Source: Streptomyces umbrinus
Lineage (GTDB): Bacteria; Actinomycetota; Actinomycetes; Streptomycetales; Streptomycetaceae
Length of the DNA: 64,000 nt
Direction: 5' to 3'
Assembly (NCBI RefSeq): GCF_030817415.1
Contig: NZ_JAUSZI010000002.1
Coordinates: forward strand, 3,720,001 to 3,784,000
Below the pieces are notes generated by a model, which was not told the DNA's origin, ran no database searches, and saw nothing but the letters and a program-made list of their open reading frames with translations. Made by a program: the position numbers and the translations under genes. Shown piece by piece: positions 29,388 to 37,925 of the stretch. The first letter of the stretch is position 1, and every line of letters starts with the position of its first letter.

Positions 29388-31390
29388 GGCGAGAGCACCG
29401 CCGCGCCGAGACGCCCCAACTCCAGCGCTCCCGTGACCTGTTGACCGTTGAGCAGATCCCGATACGTCCCCGGCACCCGCACGGTGACCGCCTCGCGCCC
29501 GTGGTTGAGCACGAAGAGCAGGTCTCCCCGGCGGACGGCCTCGACCTGCGGGGGCAGCCCGTCGAGCACCGGCCGCACGCCCGCGCCCGACGCCACGCCC
29601 GTCAACAGCTCGCGCAGCGCGGCGGGTTCGGGCAGCGTGGAGACATACCAGGCACGCTCCTTGCGCAACACCGCCGGCATGCCGTCGAGTTCGCCGCCCT
29701 TGTAGCGGGCCTCCACGACCGCGTCCGCCTCGGCCTCGATCTCCTCGGACCACAACGTGCCCCGGAAGCCGTCGCATTCGGCGCTCTCATCCGCGTCGAG
29801 CGGCCACCACTCGTGCAGGGTGCGGATGCCGAAGAGCTCCCGCAGCCGCTCGTCCATGCCGCCGGGCCGTACCCGGTCGTCCTCGTCGGCGACACCGGTG
29901 AGGAAGCCGCTGACGAGGGTGCCGCCTCCTTGTACGTACGCGACGAGGTTGCCGATCGCCGCGTCGGTGAGCAGGTGGAGCTGCGGCACGACGACCAGCC
30001 GGTAGGCGGACAGATCGTGCTCCGGGTGCGCGAAGTCCGTGGTGACGTGGGCCTCCCACAGGGCGCGATGCCAGGCGCGCACGACCTGCGGATGGTCGAC
30101 CTCGGAGGAGAGACGGCCCTCCTGCGCACCGGCCCACCAGGCGTTCCACTCATGGAGGATCGCGACGTCCGACGACGAGTGACTGCCCGTCACCTCCTCG
30201 CTGATACGGGCGAGTTCGGCGCCGAGCTGCTTGACCTCCTGGTAGGTACGGCCCCGCTCCCCCGCGTGACTGACCATGCCGGAGTGGAACTTCTCCGCGC
30301 CCTGCCGCGACTGCCGCCACTGGAAGTAGCAGACGGCGTCGGCGCCCCGGGCGACGGCCTGGAGGGACCACAGGCGGTTGAGGCCGCGCGGCTTGGGGTG
30401 GTTGACGCCCCGCCAGTTCACGGGTCCCGCGGCCTGCTCCATCAGCATCCACGGCCCGCGGGCCTGGGAGCGCGTCATGTCCTGGATGAGGGCGCCGTTC
30501 TGGGCGCCGAAGGGGTCGCGCGGGTCGGGATAGATGTCGACGGAGACCACGTCCTCCTCCCCCGCCCACCTCCAGGCATCCTGGCCGACCCACATCGGCA
30601 TGAAGTTGGTGGTCACCGGGATGTGCGGGGAGTGCCGGCGGACGATGTCCCGCTCGGCGACGTAACACTCCAGGAGCATGTCGGAGGTGTAGCGCTTGAA
30701 GTCAAGGACCTGGCCGGGGTTCTTCATGTAGTGGGCGTGCCGCGGCGGCAGGACCTCCTCCCAGTCGCCGTAGCCCTGGCTCCAGAAAGCCGTCCCCCAG
30801 GCGGAGTTGAGGGCGTCGAGCGTGCCGTACTTGTCCCGGAGCCAGCGGCGGAAGGTGGCCGCGGCCTCGTCGCCCCAGTCGTAGGTGCAGTACTCGTTGT
30901 TGATGTGCCACATCGTCAGCGCGGGATGGCTGCCGTAGCGGGCGGCCAGCTCCTCGGTGATCGCTGCGGCGTAGCGGCGGTAGGTGGCGCTGGAGTGCGA
31001 GAAGTGCTGGCGGCCGCCCCACCACTCGGTGCGGCCGTCCTCGTCGCGGGGCAGGGTGTCCGGGTGGAGGCGGCCCATCCAGGGCGGGGGCGAGGTGGTG
31101 GGCGTGGCGAGGACGACCCCGATGCCGTTCTCGTGCATCAGGTCCATCAGCCGGTCCAGCCAGCCGAACTCCCGCTCCCCCGGCCGCGGTTCGAGCTTGG
31201 CCCACGAGAAGACACCCAGCGTGACGGAGTTGACGCCGGCCGCCTTCATGAGGCGTACGTCCTCGTGCCAGGTCTCCTCGGGCCACTGCTCGGGGTTGTA
31301 GTCGCCGCCGAAGAGGATACGGCCGCGGGTGGCGTCGGCGAGGCCGGGAGGGCCTGGGGTCGACGGCGGGGTCGGGTTCGCGTTGCTCAT
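29384..31390 (-). CDS. Glycoside hydrolase family 42 beta-galactosidase
   Basis: The 668-residue cytoplasmic enzyme has the GH42 opening FGGDYNPEQWPEETWHEDV, the acid/base Glu in HINNEYCTYDW and the nucleophile Glu in MLMEQAAGPVNW. A trimerisation and C-terminal beta domain follow. The start ATG overlaps the GH74 stop and the stop overlaps the GH95 start, so translation is chained. In xyloglucan oligosaccharides it would remove galactose from the side chains before the alpha-xylosidase acts. GH42 proteins also act on arabinogalactan; context favours xyloglucan. Confidence 0.92.
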   Translation of the reverse strand: MSNANPTPPSTPGPPGLADATRGRILFGGDYNPEQWPEETWHEDVRLMKAAGVNSVTLGVFSWAKLEPRPGEREFGWLDRLMDLMHENGIGVVLATPTTSPPPWMGRLHPDTLPRDEDGRTEWWGGRQHFSHSSATYRRYAAAITEELAARYGSHPALTMWHINNEYCTYDWGDEAAATFRRWLRDKYGTLDALNSAWGTAFWSQGYGDWEEVLPPRHAHYMKNPGQVLDFKRYTSDMLLECYVAERDIVRRHSPHIPVTTNFMPMWVGQDAWRWAGEEDVVSVDIYPDPRDPFGAQNGALIQDMTRSQARGPWMLMEQAAGPVNWRGVNHPKPRGLNRLWSLQAVARGADAVCYFQWRQSRQGAEKFHSGMVSHAGERGRTYQEVKQLGAELARISEEVTGSHSSSDVAILHEWNAWWAGAQEGRLSSEVDHPQVVRAWHRALWEAHVTTDFAHPEHDLSAYRLVVVPQLHLLTDAAIGNLVAYVQGGGTLVSGFLTGVADEDDRVRPGGMDERLRELFGIRTLHEWWPLDADESAECDGFRGTLWSEEIEAEADAVVEARYKGGELDGMPAVLRKERAWYVSTLPEPAALRELLTGVASGAGVRPVLDGLPPQVEAVRRGDLLFVLNHGREAVTVRVPGTYRDLLNGQQVTGALELGRLGAAVLSP

Positions 31391-33645
31391 CGGACGGGCT
31401 CCCCGTACTGGATGCCGCGCCCGTTGGTCGCCAGGTACACCCTGCCGTACACGCGCGGGTCGCCGACGACGACCTCGCCGGTCCAGCCCCACTGGTGGGC
31501 GTCGTCGTTGATCCGCGTCCAGGTCTTCGCCTCGTCGTCGGAGCGGTGGACGGCGGTGATGGTGTCCGTCGAGCCGACCTGGTAGATCGCGGGATAGTCG
31601 GCGCCGTCGGCGGCCTTGCCGAAACCGAGCGTGTACGAGGCCCAGCAGCTGGCCACCTTCGAGAAGCTCGCCCCGCCGTCGGTGGATCGGTAGAGCCCGT
31701 TCCATTTGACGGAGAGCCACAGGTCACCGCTCCTTCCGGGCGCGGTGACGAGCTTGAACTGGGCGTCTCCGGAGGGCAGTCCGCCGGCACGCGCCGTGAA
31801 CGAAAGGCCACTGTCAGTGCTGGCGAGTAGCGTTCCTGTGTCGGTGTCGTATGCGTAGAAGAGCGTCGGGTCGGCCGGGTCGGCGACCGGCGTGGCGCCC
31901 TTCGGGAAGGAGGGGATCTCGGACCAGGTCGTGCCGTTGTCGGTGGACCGGTGGGCTGCGTACTTCGTGCCGTCCCAGTGCACGAAGGACCACAGCAGCG
32001 CGCTGCCGTCGGCGTTGGTGGCGATCGGCCCCGGTGCGTTCTCGGCGATGTCGGGCTGGGCCTCGAAGGGCGCCCAGGTCCTGCCTCCGTCGTTCGAGTA
32101 GGCGCCGTTGCCGTTGTCGCCCCAGCCCGCCCGGACCACGTACGACGGCCTGGCCGCGGCCTGCGCGAGTCCCGTCGCCGACCCGGACACGGGGTTCGCC
32201 GCCATGCCGCGCGCCGGCGACGCCGTGAGCCGCTCGTGGTACATGACGCCGATGTCCCCGAGCCCGCTCAGCAGGTGCGCCTCCCCGACCGGGGGCGAGA
32301 TCAGCCGGCGCACGGCCGTCTCCTCCAGACCCCGGATCTGCGGCGCCCAGCGCTTGAGATCACGGGTCCCGTAGAGGGTCGCCCCCGTCCCGTACACGAT
32401 GTGCTTCGAGTCGTACGGGTCCACGGCGAGCGCCTGGATCCACCAGCCGAACTTCGGCTTGTCGTCGCCCCACTTGAGGTAAGGAGTCTCGGACACGTCG
32501 AAGACAGCAGCGTCCTTGAGGGACGTCCAGGTACGGCCGCCGTTCGTAGTTCGGTAGACGGTGTCGACGTCGGCCCAGCGGTTGTTGGTGGAGACGACGA
32601 GGGTGCCCGGGCAGCGGGCGTCCACGGCGACGCCGCCGTAGCCGAAGGTGTCGGCGGACCCTCCCCCACTACTGAACGTGTGGGCGGTGCCCCCATCGGT
32701 GGTGCCGCCGGGCTTCACCGGGGTCACGTCGGCCCACTCGCCGGTCGCGGTGCGCAGCTTGTGCACGCTGCCGTCGGACTGGCCGTTGGGGCCTGGCGCG
32801 TCGGCGTAGGTCACGTACAGCTCGCGGGTGTGCGTGTCGTACGCGGCACGGATCGGCACCTTGGCAGCGGTACCGGACGGCTGCCCGGGAACGGCCTCCC
32901 ATGCCGTCCCGTCGGCCGTGCGGTACAGGTTCGCCGTGCCCGAGGTGCTGTCGCCGTCGCCCCACCCGGCGTAGACGGCCCGACCGGCGGCGACGAGGAA
33001 CATGACGCCCTGCCCGGAGGCGCTCGCCTTCGCCGGAAAGCCGCTCGCCGCCGCCCAACTGGCCCCACGGTCGGTGGACTTCAGCAACCCGTCGTGCCGC
33101 GTCCCCAGCCACAGTGTGTCGCTGTCCCGCGGATCGACCAGCAGCCGCTCCCCCGCACCCCGCCCGTCCTCGTTGGCCCCGAGCTTCACATAGAGATCGG
33201 CCCGGCTCCAGGTCGCACCCCGGTCCTCGGACCGCAGCACCGCACCGTTCCCGGCCCACGACTGCGCGTACGTACCGAGGGCGAGGTAGACCCGCCCGGG
33301 ATGCGCGGGGTCGACGGCGATCGCCTCGACGCCGAGCAGGTTCCAGTCGTCCCACCCGAGGTGATCGGTGAGCGGGGTCCAGCGGCCGGCGCGGTCGTCC
33401 CAGCGGTAGGCGCCGCCGATGTCGGTACGGGCGTAGGCGAGACCGCGTACGGAGGGGTGGAACAGCACCCCGGTGACGAACCCGGTCCCGCCGATGACGA
33501 CGTTGCGCCAGCGGTAGGCGGACCGGTCCGCCACCGGGGCGGCCGCCGCCGCTGGGTTGACGGTCGCCCCGGAGACAGCGGTGGCGGCCACGGTGGCAGC
33601 GGTCCCGGCAAGGACGGCGCGTCTGCTCAGGCGGGGCGTGCGCAT
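31387..33645 (-). CDS. Secreted glycoside hydrolase family 74 xyloglucanase
   Basis: A twin-arginine signal (TPRLSRRAVLAGTAATVAA) precedes two seven-bladed propellers of 752 residues in total, with repeated Asp-box-like DGGRTW, DRGATW and DNGTTW motifs. ARTDIGGAYRWD contains the first catalytic Asp of the family, and FGWWIQALAVDPYDSKHIVYG is also characteristic. No binding module follows. The ATG 33645 was chosen because the Tat signal starts there. GH74 enzymes specifically cut the xyloglucan backbone, which is the strongest single clue to the locus's substrate. Confidence 0.93.
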   Translation of the reverse strand: MRTPRLSRRAVLAGTAATVAATAVSGATVNPAAAAAPVADRSAYRWRNVVIGGTGFVTGVLFHPSVRGLAYARTDIGGAYRWDDRAGRWTPLTDHLGWDDWNLLGVEAIAVDPAHPGRVYLALGTYAQSWAGNGAVLRSEDRGATWSRADLYVKLGANEDGRGAGERLLVDPRDSDTLWLGTRHDGLLKSTDRGASWAAASGFPAKASASGQGVMFLVAAGRAVYAGWGDGDSTSGTANLYRTADGTAWEAVPGQPSGTAAKVPIRAAYDTHTRELYVTYADAPGPNGQSDGSVHKLRTATGEWADVTPVKPGGTTDGGTAHTFSSGGGSADTFGYGGVAVDARCPGTLVVSTNNRWADVDTVYRTTNGGRTWTSLKDAAVFDVSETPYLKWGDDKPKFGWWIQALAVDPYDSKHIVYGTGATLYGTRDLKRWAPQIRGLEETAVRRLISPPVGEAHLLSGLGDIGVMYHERLTASPARGMAANPVSGSATGLAQAAARPSYVVRAGWGDNGNGAYSNDGGRTWAPFEAQPDIAENAPGPIATNADGSALLWSFVHWDGTKYAAHRSTDNGTTWSEIPSFPKGATPVADPADPTLFYAYDTDTGTLLASTDSGLSFTARAGGLPSGDAQFKLVTAPGRSGDLWLSVKWNGLYRSTDGGASFSKVASCWASYTLGFGKAADGADYPAIYQVGSTDTITAVHRSDDEAKTWTRINDDAHQWGWTGEVVVGDPRVYGRVYLATNGRGIQYGEPVR

Positions 33646-33704
33646 GACATACCTCGTTCCAAGAAGGGGGGAACTTCGAAATGAGGAGTGGGCGGGCTCG
33701 GTCA

Positions 33705-33738
33705 AGGGGCGCGGGGAACTGCGCGACCAGCCACAACG
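33705..33738. repeat. Dispersed repeat family A, inside the transporter operon
   Basis: AGGGGCGCGGGGAACTGCGC with GACCAGCCACAACG lies in the 152-base gap between the second permease and GH74. It could attenuate transcription between the transporter and enzyme genes. Confidence 0.7.
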
Positions 33739-33797
33739 GCCCCGCAGCCGACAAACAACCGAACAAGTTCCAAGCCAAGCCAGAAGGGGGACGCAAG

Positions 33798-34763
33798 TCA
33801 CCCCTTGACCGCGCCGGTCAGCATGCCCTTCTTGAAGTGCTTCTGGACGAAGGGCGAGAGGAACGCGACGGGCAGCAGGGCCAGCACCATGACCGCCATC
33901 TGGACGGCGAGCGCGGAGAGCTGGCCCGTCTTGATGGCCTGGCTCATACCGACCGGAGGCTCTTGCTTCTGGACGAGCTGGATCATGACGTTCTGCAGCG
34001 GCATCATGTCCTGGTCGCTCAGGTAGATCGACGCGTTGAACCAGGCGCTCCAGTAGCCGACGGCGTAGAACAGCGTGATCACCGCGATGACGGCACGGGA
34101 GAGCGGGAGCACGATCTGCCAGAGAATCCGCCAGTCCCCCGCCCCGTCGATCCGCGCGCTGTCGGTGAGCTCCGGCGAGATGCTCATGAAGAACGCCCGC
34201 AGGACCAGGATGTTGAAGACACTGATCGCGCTCGGCAGGATCAGCGCCAGGTACGTGTCCGTCAGCCCCAGGGACTGCACGAGCAGATACGTGGGGATGA
34301 GGCCGGCGCCGAAGAACATCGTCGCGAGCAGGATCATCAGGAACCAGCGGTGCCCGACGGAACCGATGCGGGAGAGCCCGTACGCGGAGAGGATGGACAC
34401 CGTCATCGAGAACACCGTGCCGACGAGCGTGACGCCCAGGCTGACGAGGGTGGCGCGGGTGACCTGGCCGCCGCTCAGCAGCTCCTGGTAGGCGATGAAG
34501 GTGATGCTCTTGGGGATCACCACCAGGCCGCCGGCCTCACTGATGTCCTGCTTCGAGGACAGACTGGTGACGACAACGATCCACAGCGGGAACAGGACGG
34601 CGAGGCATGCGATGGACAGGACGATGCCCTTGCTCGCGAGCCCTGCCTTGTTGGGCTCCTCCTCCCAGACGGGCCTCGGCGGTGCGGCCCAGCGTCCGGA
34701 AGCCTTCGGTCCGGAAGCCTTCAGGCCGGGGGCCTTCGGCCGTTCCTCGGTGACAGCGCTCAC
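33798..34763 (-). CDS. Carbohydrate ABC transporter permease (YtcP/CUT1 type)
   Basis: This is a 321-residue inner-membrane permease with about six helices and the EAA-type loop ELTDSARIDGAGDWRILWQI. The N-terminal 40 residues are a charged cytoplasmic extension. The GTG 34763 overlaps the stop of the first permease (GTGA). It pairs with the LplB-type permease and the Tat lipoprotein upstream. No ATPase gene is in the locus; streptomycete systems of this type commonly share the MsiK ATPase encoded elsewhere. Confidence 0.92.
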   Translation of the reverse strand: MSAVTEERPKAPGLKASGPKASGRWAAPPRPVWEEEPNKAGLASKGIVLSIACLAVLFPLWIVVVTSLSSKQDISEAGGLVVIPKSITFIAYQELLSGGQVTRATLVSLGVTLVGTVFSMTVSILSAYGLSRIGSVGHRWFLMILLATMFFGAGLIPTYLLVQSLGLTDTYLALILPSAISVFNILVLRAFFMSISPELTDSARIDGAGDWRILWQIVLPLSRAVIAVITLFYAVGYWSAWFNASIYLSDQDMMPLQNVMIQLVQKQEPPVGMSQAIKTGQLSALAVQMAVMVLALLPVAFLSPFVQKHFKKGMLTGAVKG

Positions 34764-35854
34764 TTCTTGTACACCCCCTGCTCGCCCATGAGATGGGCGA
34801 CCTTGTTCGCGGCGAGGACGAGGCCGAGACTGACCACGCCCTTGATCAGGCCCGCCGCCGCCGCGTAACTGAAGTCCTGGTTGCGGACGCCGTTCCACCA
34901 CACGAAGGTGTCCAGGACTTCCGCCGCGCCCGGCCCCACCGCGTCTCGCTGCAGCAGGATCTGTTCGAAGCCGACCGTGAGCGCGTCACCGACACGCAGC
35001 ACCAGGAGCAGGGCGATCACCGGCCGCAGCGCGGGCAGCGTGACGTGCCACATCCGGCGCCACCGGCCGGCCCCGTCCATTGCCGAAGCCTCGTACAGGT
35101 CGGGACTGACGGAGGCCAGCGCCGCGAGGAAGACGATGATTCCCCAGCCGGCGTCCTTCCAGACGCCCTCCGCCGTCACCAGTAACTTGAAGATCCCCGG
35201 GTCGGTCATGAGGTCGAAACCCTCGTAGCCGTGCTGGCGCAGGGTCTGCGCGATGATGCCGGCGCCGCCGAAGATCTGTTGGAAGACGGTGATGACCAGC
35301 ACCCAGGAGAAGAAGTGCGGCAGGTAGAGGATCGCCTGCGACACCGCCCGCACCCGTGGCCTGATCACGCTGTTGATGAGCAGCGCCAGCACGATCGGGA
35401 TCGGGAAGAAGAGCAGCAGTTGGAGGGAGAACAGGACGAAGGTGTTCTGGACGGCCTCCCAGAACGCCGAGTCCTCGAAGATCCGTGAGAACTGTTCGAA
35501 GCCGACCCAGGGGCTGTGGAAGATGGCGACGAAGCCGTTGTCGCTGATGTACGGGTCGTACTCCTGGAAGGCGACGACGTTGCCCAGGATCGGTATGTAG
35601 TTGAAGACCAGCACCAGCAGGACGGCCGGCAGGGTCATCAGGATCAGCGTGCGGTCCCGCTTGAGGCGGGTCCTGAGGGTGCCGCCGTTCGCGGCCTTCT
35701 TCAGGGCCTTCTTCTCGGCTCTGGAGACCCCGGAGGGCTTCGCGGGCTTGGCGGCCCTGGTGGATCCGCCCCCTCCGGCGGAGGGTTCGACGGTGTCGTC
35801 CGCCGTCGACGGCGCGGTGCGCGCGGCGGCGCCCGGAGTGGTGCTGTGTGCCAC
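34760..35854 (-). CDS. Carbohydrate ABC transporter permease (LplB/CUT1 type)
   Basis: The 364-residue permease has an unusually long, Ala/Lys-rich cytoplasmic N-terminus (about 75 residues) before the first helix (LILMTLPAVLLVLVFNYIPI). The EAA loop is DLYEASAMDGAGRWRRMWHV. The GTG 35854 lies four bases after the binding-protein stop, with GGGGTGACGAG immediately upstream. It forms the channel with the second permease. Confidence 0.92.
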   Translation of the reverse strand: MAHSTTPGAAARTAPSTADDTVEPSAGGGGSTRAAKPAKPSGVSRAEKKALKKAANGGTLRTRLKRDRTLILMTLPAVLLVLVFNYIPILGNVVAFQEYDPYISDNGFVAIFHSPWVGFEQFSRIFEDSAFWEAVQNTFVLFSLQLLLFFPIPIVLALLINSVIRPRVRAVSQAILYLPHFFSWVLVITVFQQIFGGAGIIAQTLRQHGYEGFDLMTDPGIFKLLVTAEGVWKDAGWGIIVFLAALASVSPDLYEASAMDGAGRWRRMWHVTLPALRPVIALLLVLRVGDALTVGFEQILLQRDAVGPGAAEVLDTFVWWNGVRNQDFSYAAAAGLIKGVVSLGLVLAANKVAHLMGEQGVYKK

Positions 35855-35858
35855 CTCG

Positions 35859-37541
35859 TCACCCCTGCGCGGATCCGCTGTCGTCCAGCAGCTTCTTGTA
35901 CCAGTCCCGCAGCTTGTCGCCGCCCTGGCTCTTCCACTCCGACACCGCCTGCTGCATGTCGCTGACCTTCTTGCGGCCGCGGACGACGCTGTCCTCCAGG
36001 TCCTCGAAGTCGTTGGAGAGGCTGGTGTAGCGGGCCGGTTCGGTGACCTGGAGCCCGTAGAAGGAGGACTTCTTGGTGAAGGCGCCCATCCGCTGCTGCC
36101 ACTCCACCTGCTCCTTCGCGATCTCCGCAAAGTCGGGGTGCGCGATGGTCGGGGCGGGGCTCGCCAGCATGACGAAGGCGTTCAGGACCTCCTGGTTGCC
36201 CTTGTCGTTCTTGGTGGGAACGCCGTCCTTGACGGTGTAGTGCGTGCCCTCCACCCCGTAGTTGGTGAGCATGTACTCCTTGGTGCCGTACGGGGCCGCG
36301 GTGACGTTCGCGGCGGCCAGCACGTCGTGGATCACGGCCTTGGACGCCTTCTTGTTGATGAAGGCGAAGATGCCCGCGGGCGATGCGGCCCACAGCTGGG
36401 GGTCGCCCCCGTCATGGCCGAAGATGTCCATGCCGGCGATGCGGAAGTCCTTGTTCTGGGTGGCCTGTTCGGCCATCTTGCCCCACCAGTCCGTGATGTT
36501 CTGGTTGTACATCATGACCTGGCCGTCGGTGAAACGCTGCCCCGCGTTGCCCTGGTTCGCCGCCCTGGCGTCGGGGTGGACGACGCCCGCCGCGTACAGC
36601 TTGCGCGTCCACTCGAGCGATTCGAGGTACTCGTCGGTCTCGACCCGGTAGATCAGCTTGCCGTCGACGAGGTTCCAGCCGAGCGACTTCTCGCTTCCGG
36701 ACAGCACGCCGAAGAAGTTGAAGGCGCTCCACTTCATGTCGTCGCAGGCCCACACCTTCGCCCTGGCGTTGGTGATCTCCTTGGCGAGGGCCAGGAACTC
36801 GTCGGCGGAGGTGGGGAGTTCGTACCCCTCCTTGTCGAAGACGTCCTTGCGGTAGAAGGGCACGATGCCCACGACGGTGGGGGAGGGCTGGGGCAGGCCG
36901 CGCAGCTTGCCGCCGAAGATGGAGTACTGCCAGGCGTCGGTCGGGATGGCCGCGAGGTTCGGGTACTCCTTGACCTTGTCGCCCGACAGGTACGGGCCGA
37001 GGTCCGCCATCTTGCTGATGATGGCGCTGGGTATCTTGCCGCCCATGTTCCAGCTGGGGATCACCACGACGTCCGGCATGTCGCTGGAGGCGAGAACCGC
37101 GCCCAGCTTCTCGTCGTACGTGTTGCCGTCCTGGTTCTGCCAGACGACGTTGGCGCCGATCGTCGTGTTCATCGTCGAGTAGTAGGGATTGCCGCCCTTC
37201 GGCGGCGTGCCCCAGAACGGCGACATGATCTTGATGGTGCTGCCCTTGCCGAGCTTCTTCGGCACCGAGGTCTTCAGGTCACCCAGGACCAGCTTGCTGG
37301 TGAAACCGAGGGCGGAGCCGTTCTTCGACGCGATGTCCGGCGTCACCACGTTCTGCGCCACGAAGGCGGGAAGGATCTTCTGCGCGTCCTTGCCCGAGGT
37401 CGTGCCGTCCTTGGAGCCGCCGCCGGACCCGCCGCAGGCGGCCAGCAGCGGCATCCCGCCGGCCACCGCGGCGGCAGCGACCGCCGTGGAGCCGAGGAAA
37501 CTTCTCCGACTGGGAGCGGAAGTGGCGGAGTTCGGCGTCAT
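35859..37541 (-). CDS. Extracellular oligosaccharide-binding lipoprotein (LplA type, Tat-exported)
   Basis: The N-terminus contains SRRSFLGST and the lipobox LLAAC, a Tat lipoprotein signal. At 560 residues it is in the size class of binding proteins for larger oligosaccharides. It is the first gene of the long minus-strand operon running to GH12. The ATG 37541 has GAAGGG upstream, and two perfect LacI-type palindromes lie between it and the divergent GH3 gene. I infer that it captures xyloglucan oligosaccharides released by GH74 and GH12. Confidence 0.9.
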   Translation of the reverse strand: MTPNSATSAPSRRSFLGSTAVAAAAVAGGMPLLAACGGSGGGSKDGTTSGKDAQKILPAFVAQNVVTPDIASKNGSALGFTSKLVLGDLKTSVPKKLGKGSTIKIMSPFWGTPPKGGNPYYSTMNTTIGANVVWQNQDGNTYDEKLGAVLASSDMPDVVVIPSWNMGGKIPSAIISKMADLGPYLSGDKVKEYPNLAAIPTDAWQYSIFGGKLRGLPQPSPTVVGIVPFYRKDVFDKEGYELPTSADEFLALAKEITNARAKVWACDDMKWSAFNFFGVLSGSEKSLGWNLVDGKLIYRVETDEYLESLEWTRKLYAAGVVHPDARAANQGNAGQRFTDGQVMMYNQNITDWWGKMAEQATQNKDFRIAGMDIFGHDGGDPQLWAASPAGIFAFINKKASKAVIHDVLAAANVTAAPYGTKEYMLTNYGVEGTHYTVKDGVPTKNDKGNQEVLNAFVMLASPAPTIAHPDFAEIAKEQVEWQQRMGAFTKKSSFYGLQVTEPARYTSLSNDFEDLEDSVVRGRKKVSDMQQAVSEWKSQGGDKLRDWYKKLLDDSGSAQG

Positions 37542-37684
37542 TGCGTCAACCCTTCATGGCGCACAGCAGGACACCCGGCGGTAGGGCCGTCGGCTGCGGT
37601 GTCTGAGTGGAACTGGCTGAGCTGAAGCGGACCTCGGAGGTATGCGCACCCTCCGGGGGCGACATCTTCGGCTATCGACGAGAG

Positions 37685-37698
37685 TCGAAGCGCTTCGA
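37685..37698. promoter_or_regulatory. LacI-type operator, perfect palindrome (transporter side)
   Basis: TCGAAGCGCTTCGA is identical to the site at 19361. It is 144 bases upstream of the binding-protein start in the 384-base divergent gap 37542-37925. Confidence 0.8.
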
Positions 37699-37866
37699 TG
37701 TTGCTGCGAGGTTAAGTGAACACCTGGGGGTGCACAAGAGCCGATTCCAACATTCCTCGGAGGTATAAAGGTCTGAACCGGTCGCTTCCGGCCCTTGGGA
37801 TGGCGGTGAGGATTCGGAGTTGTTGCGTCGGGGTGTCTTGACACCCACCCCGGAGTCGAATGAGCA

Positions 37867-37880
37867 TCGAAGCGCTTCGA
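37867..37880. promoter_or_regulatory. LacI-type operator, perfect palindrome (GH3 side)
   Basis: TCGAAGCGCTTCGA lies 46 bases before the GH3 GTG, probably over or just after its transcription start. The two sites in this gap are 182 bases apart. Confidence 0.8.
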
Positions 37881-37925
37881 AAGTCCTTCACCGTTCTCCC
37901 GCACCTTCCACAGAGGGATCCTCGC

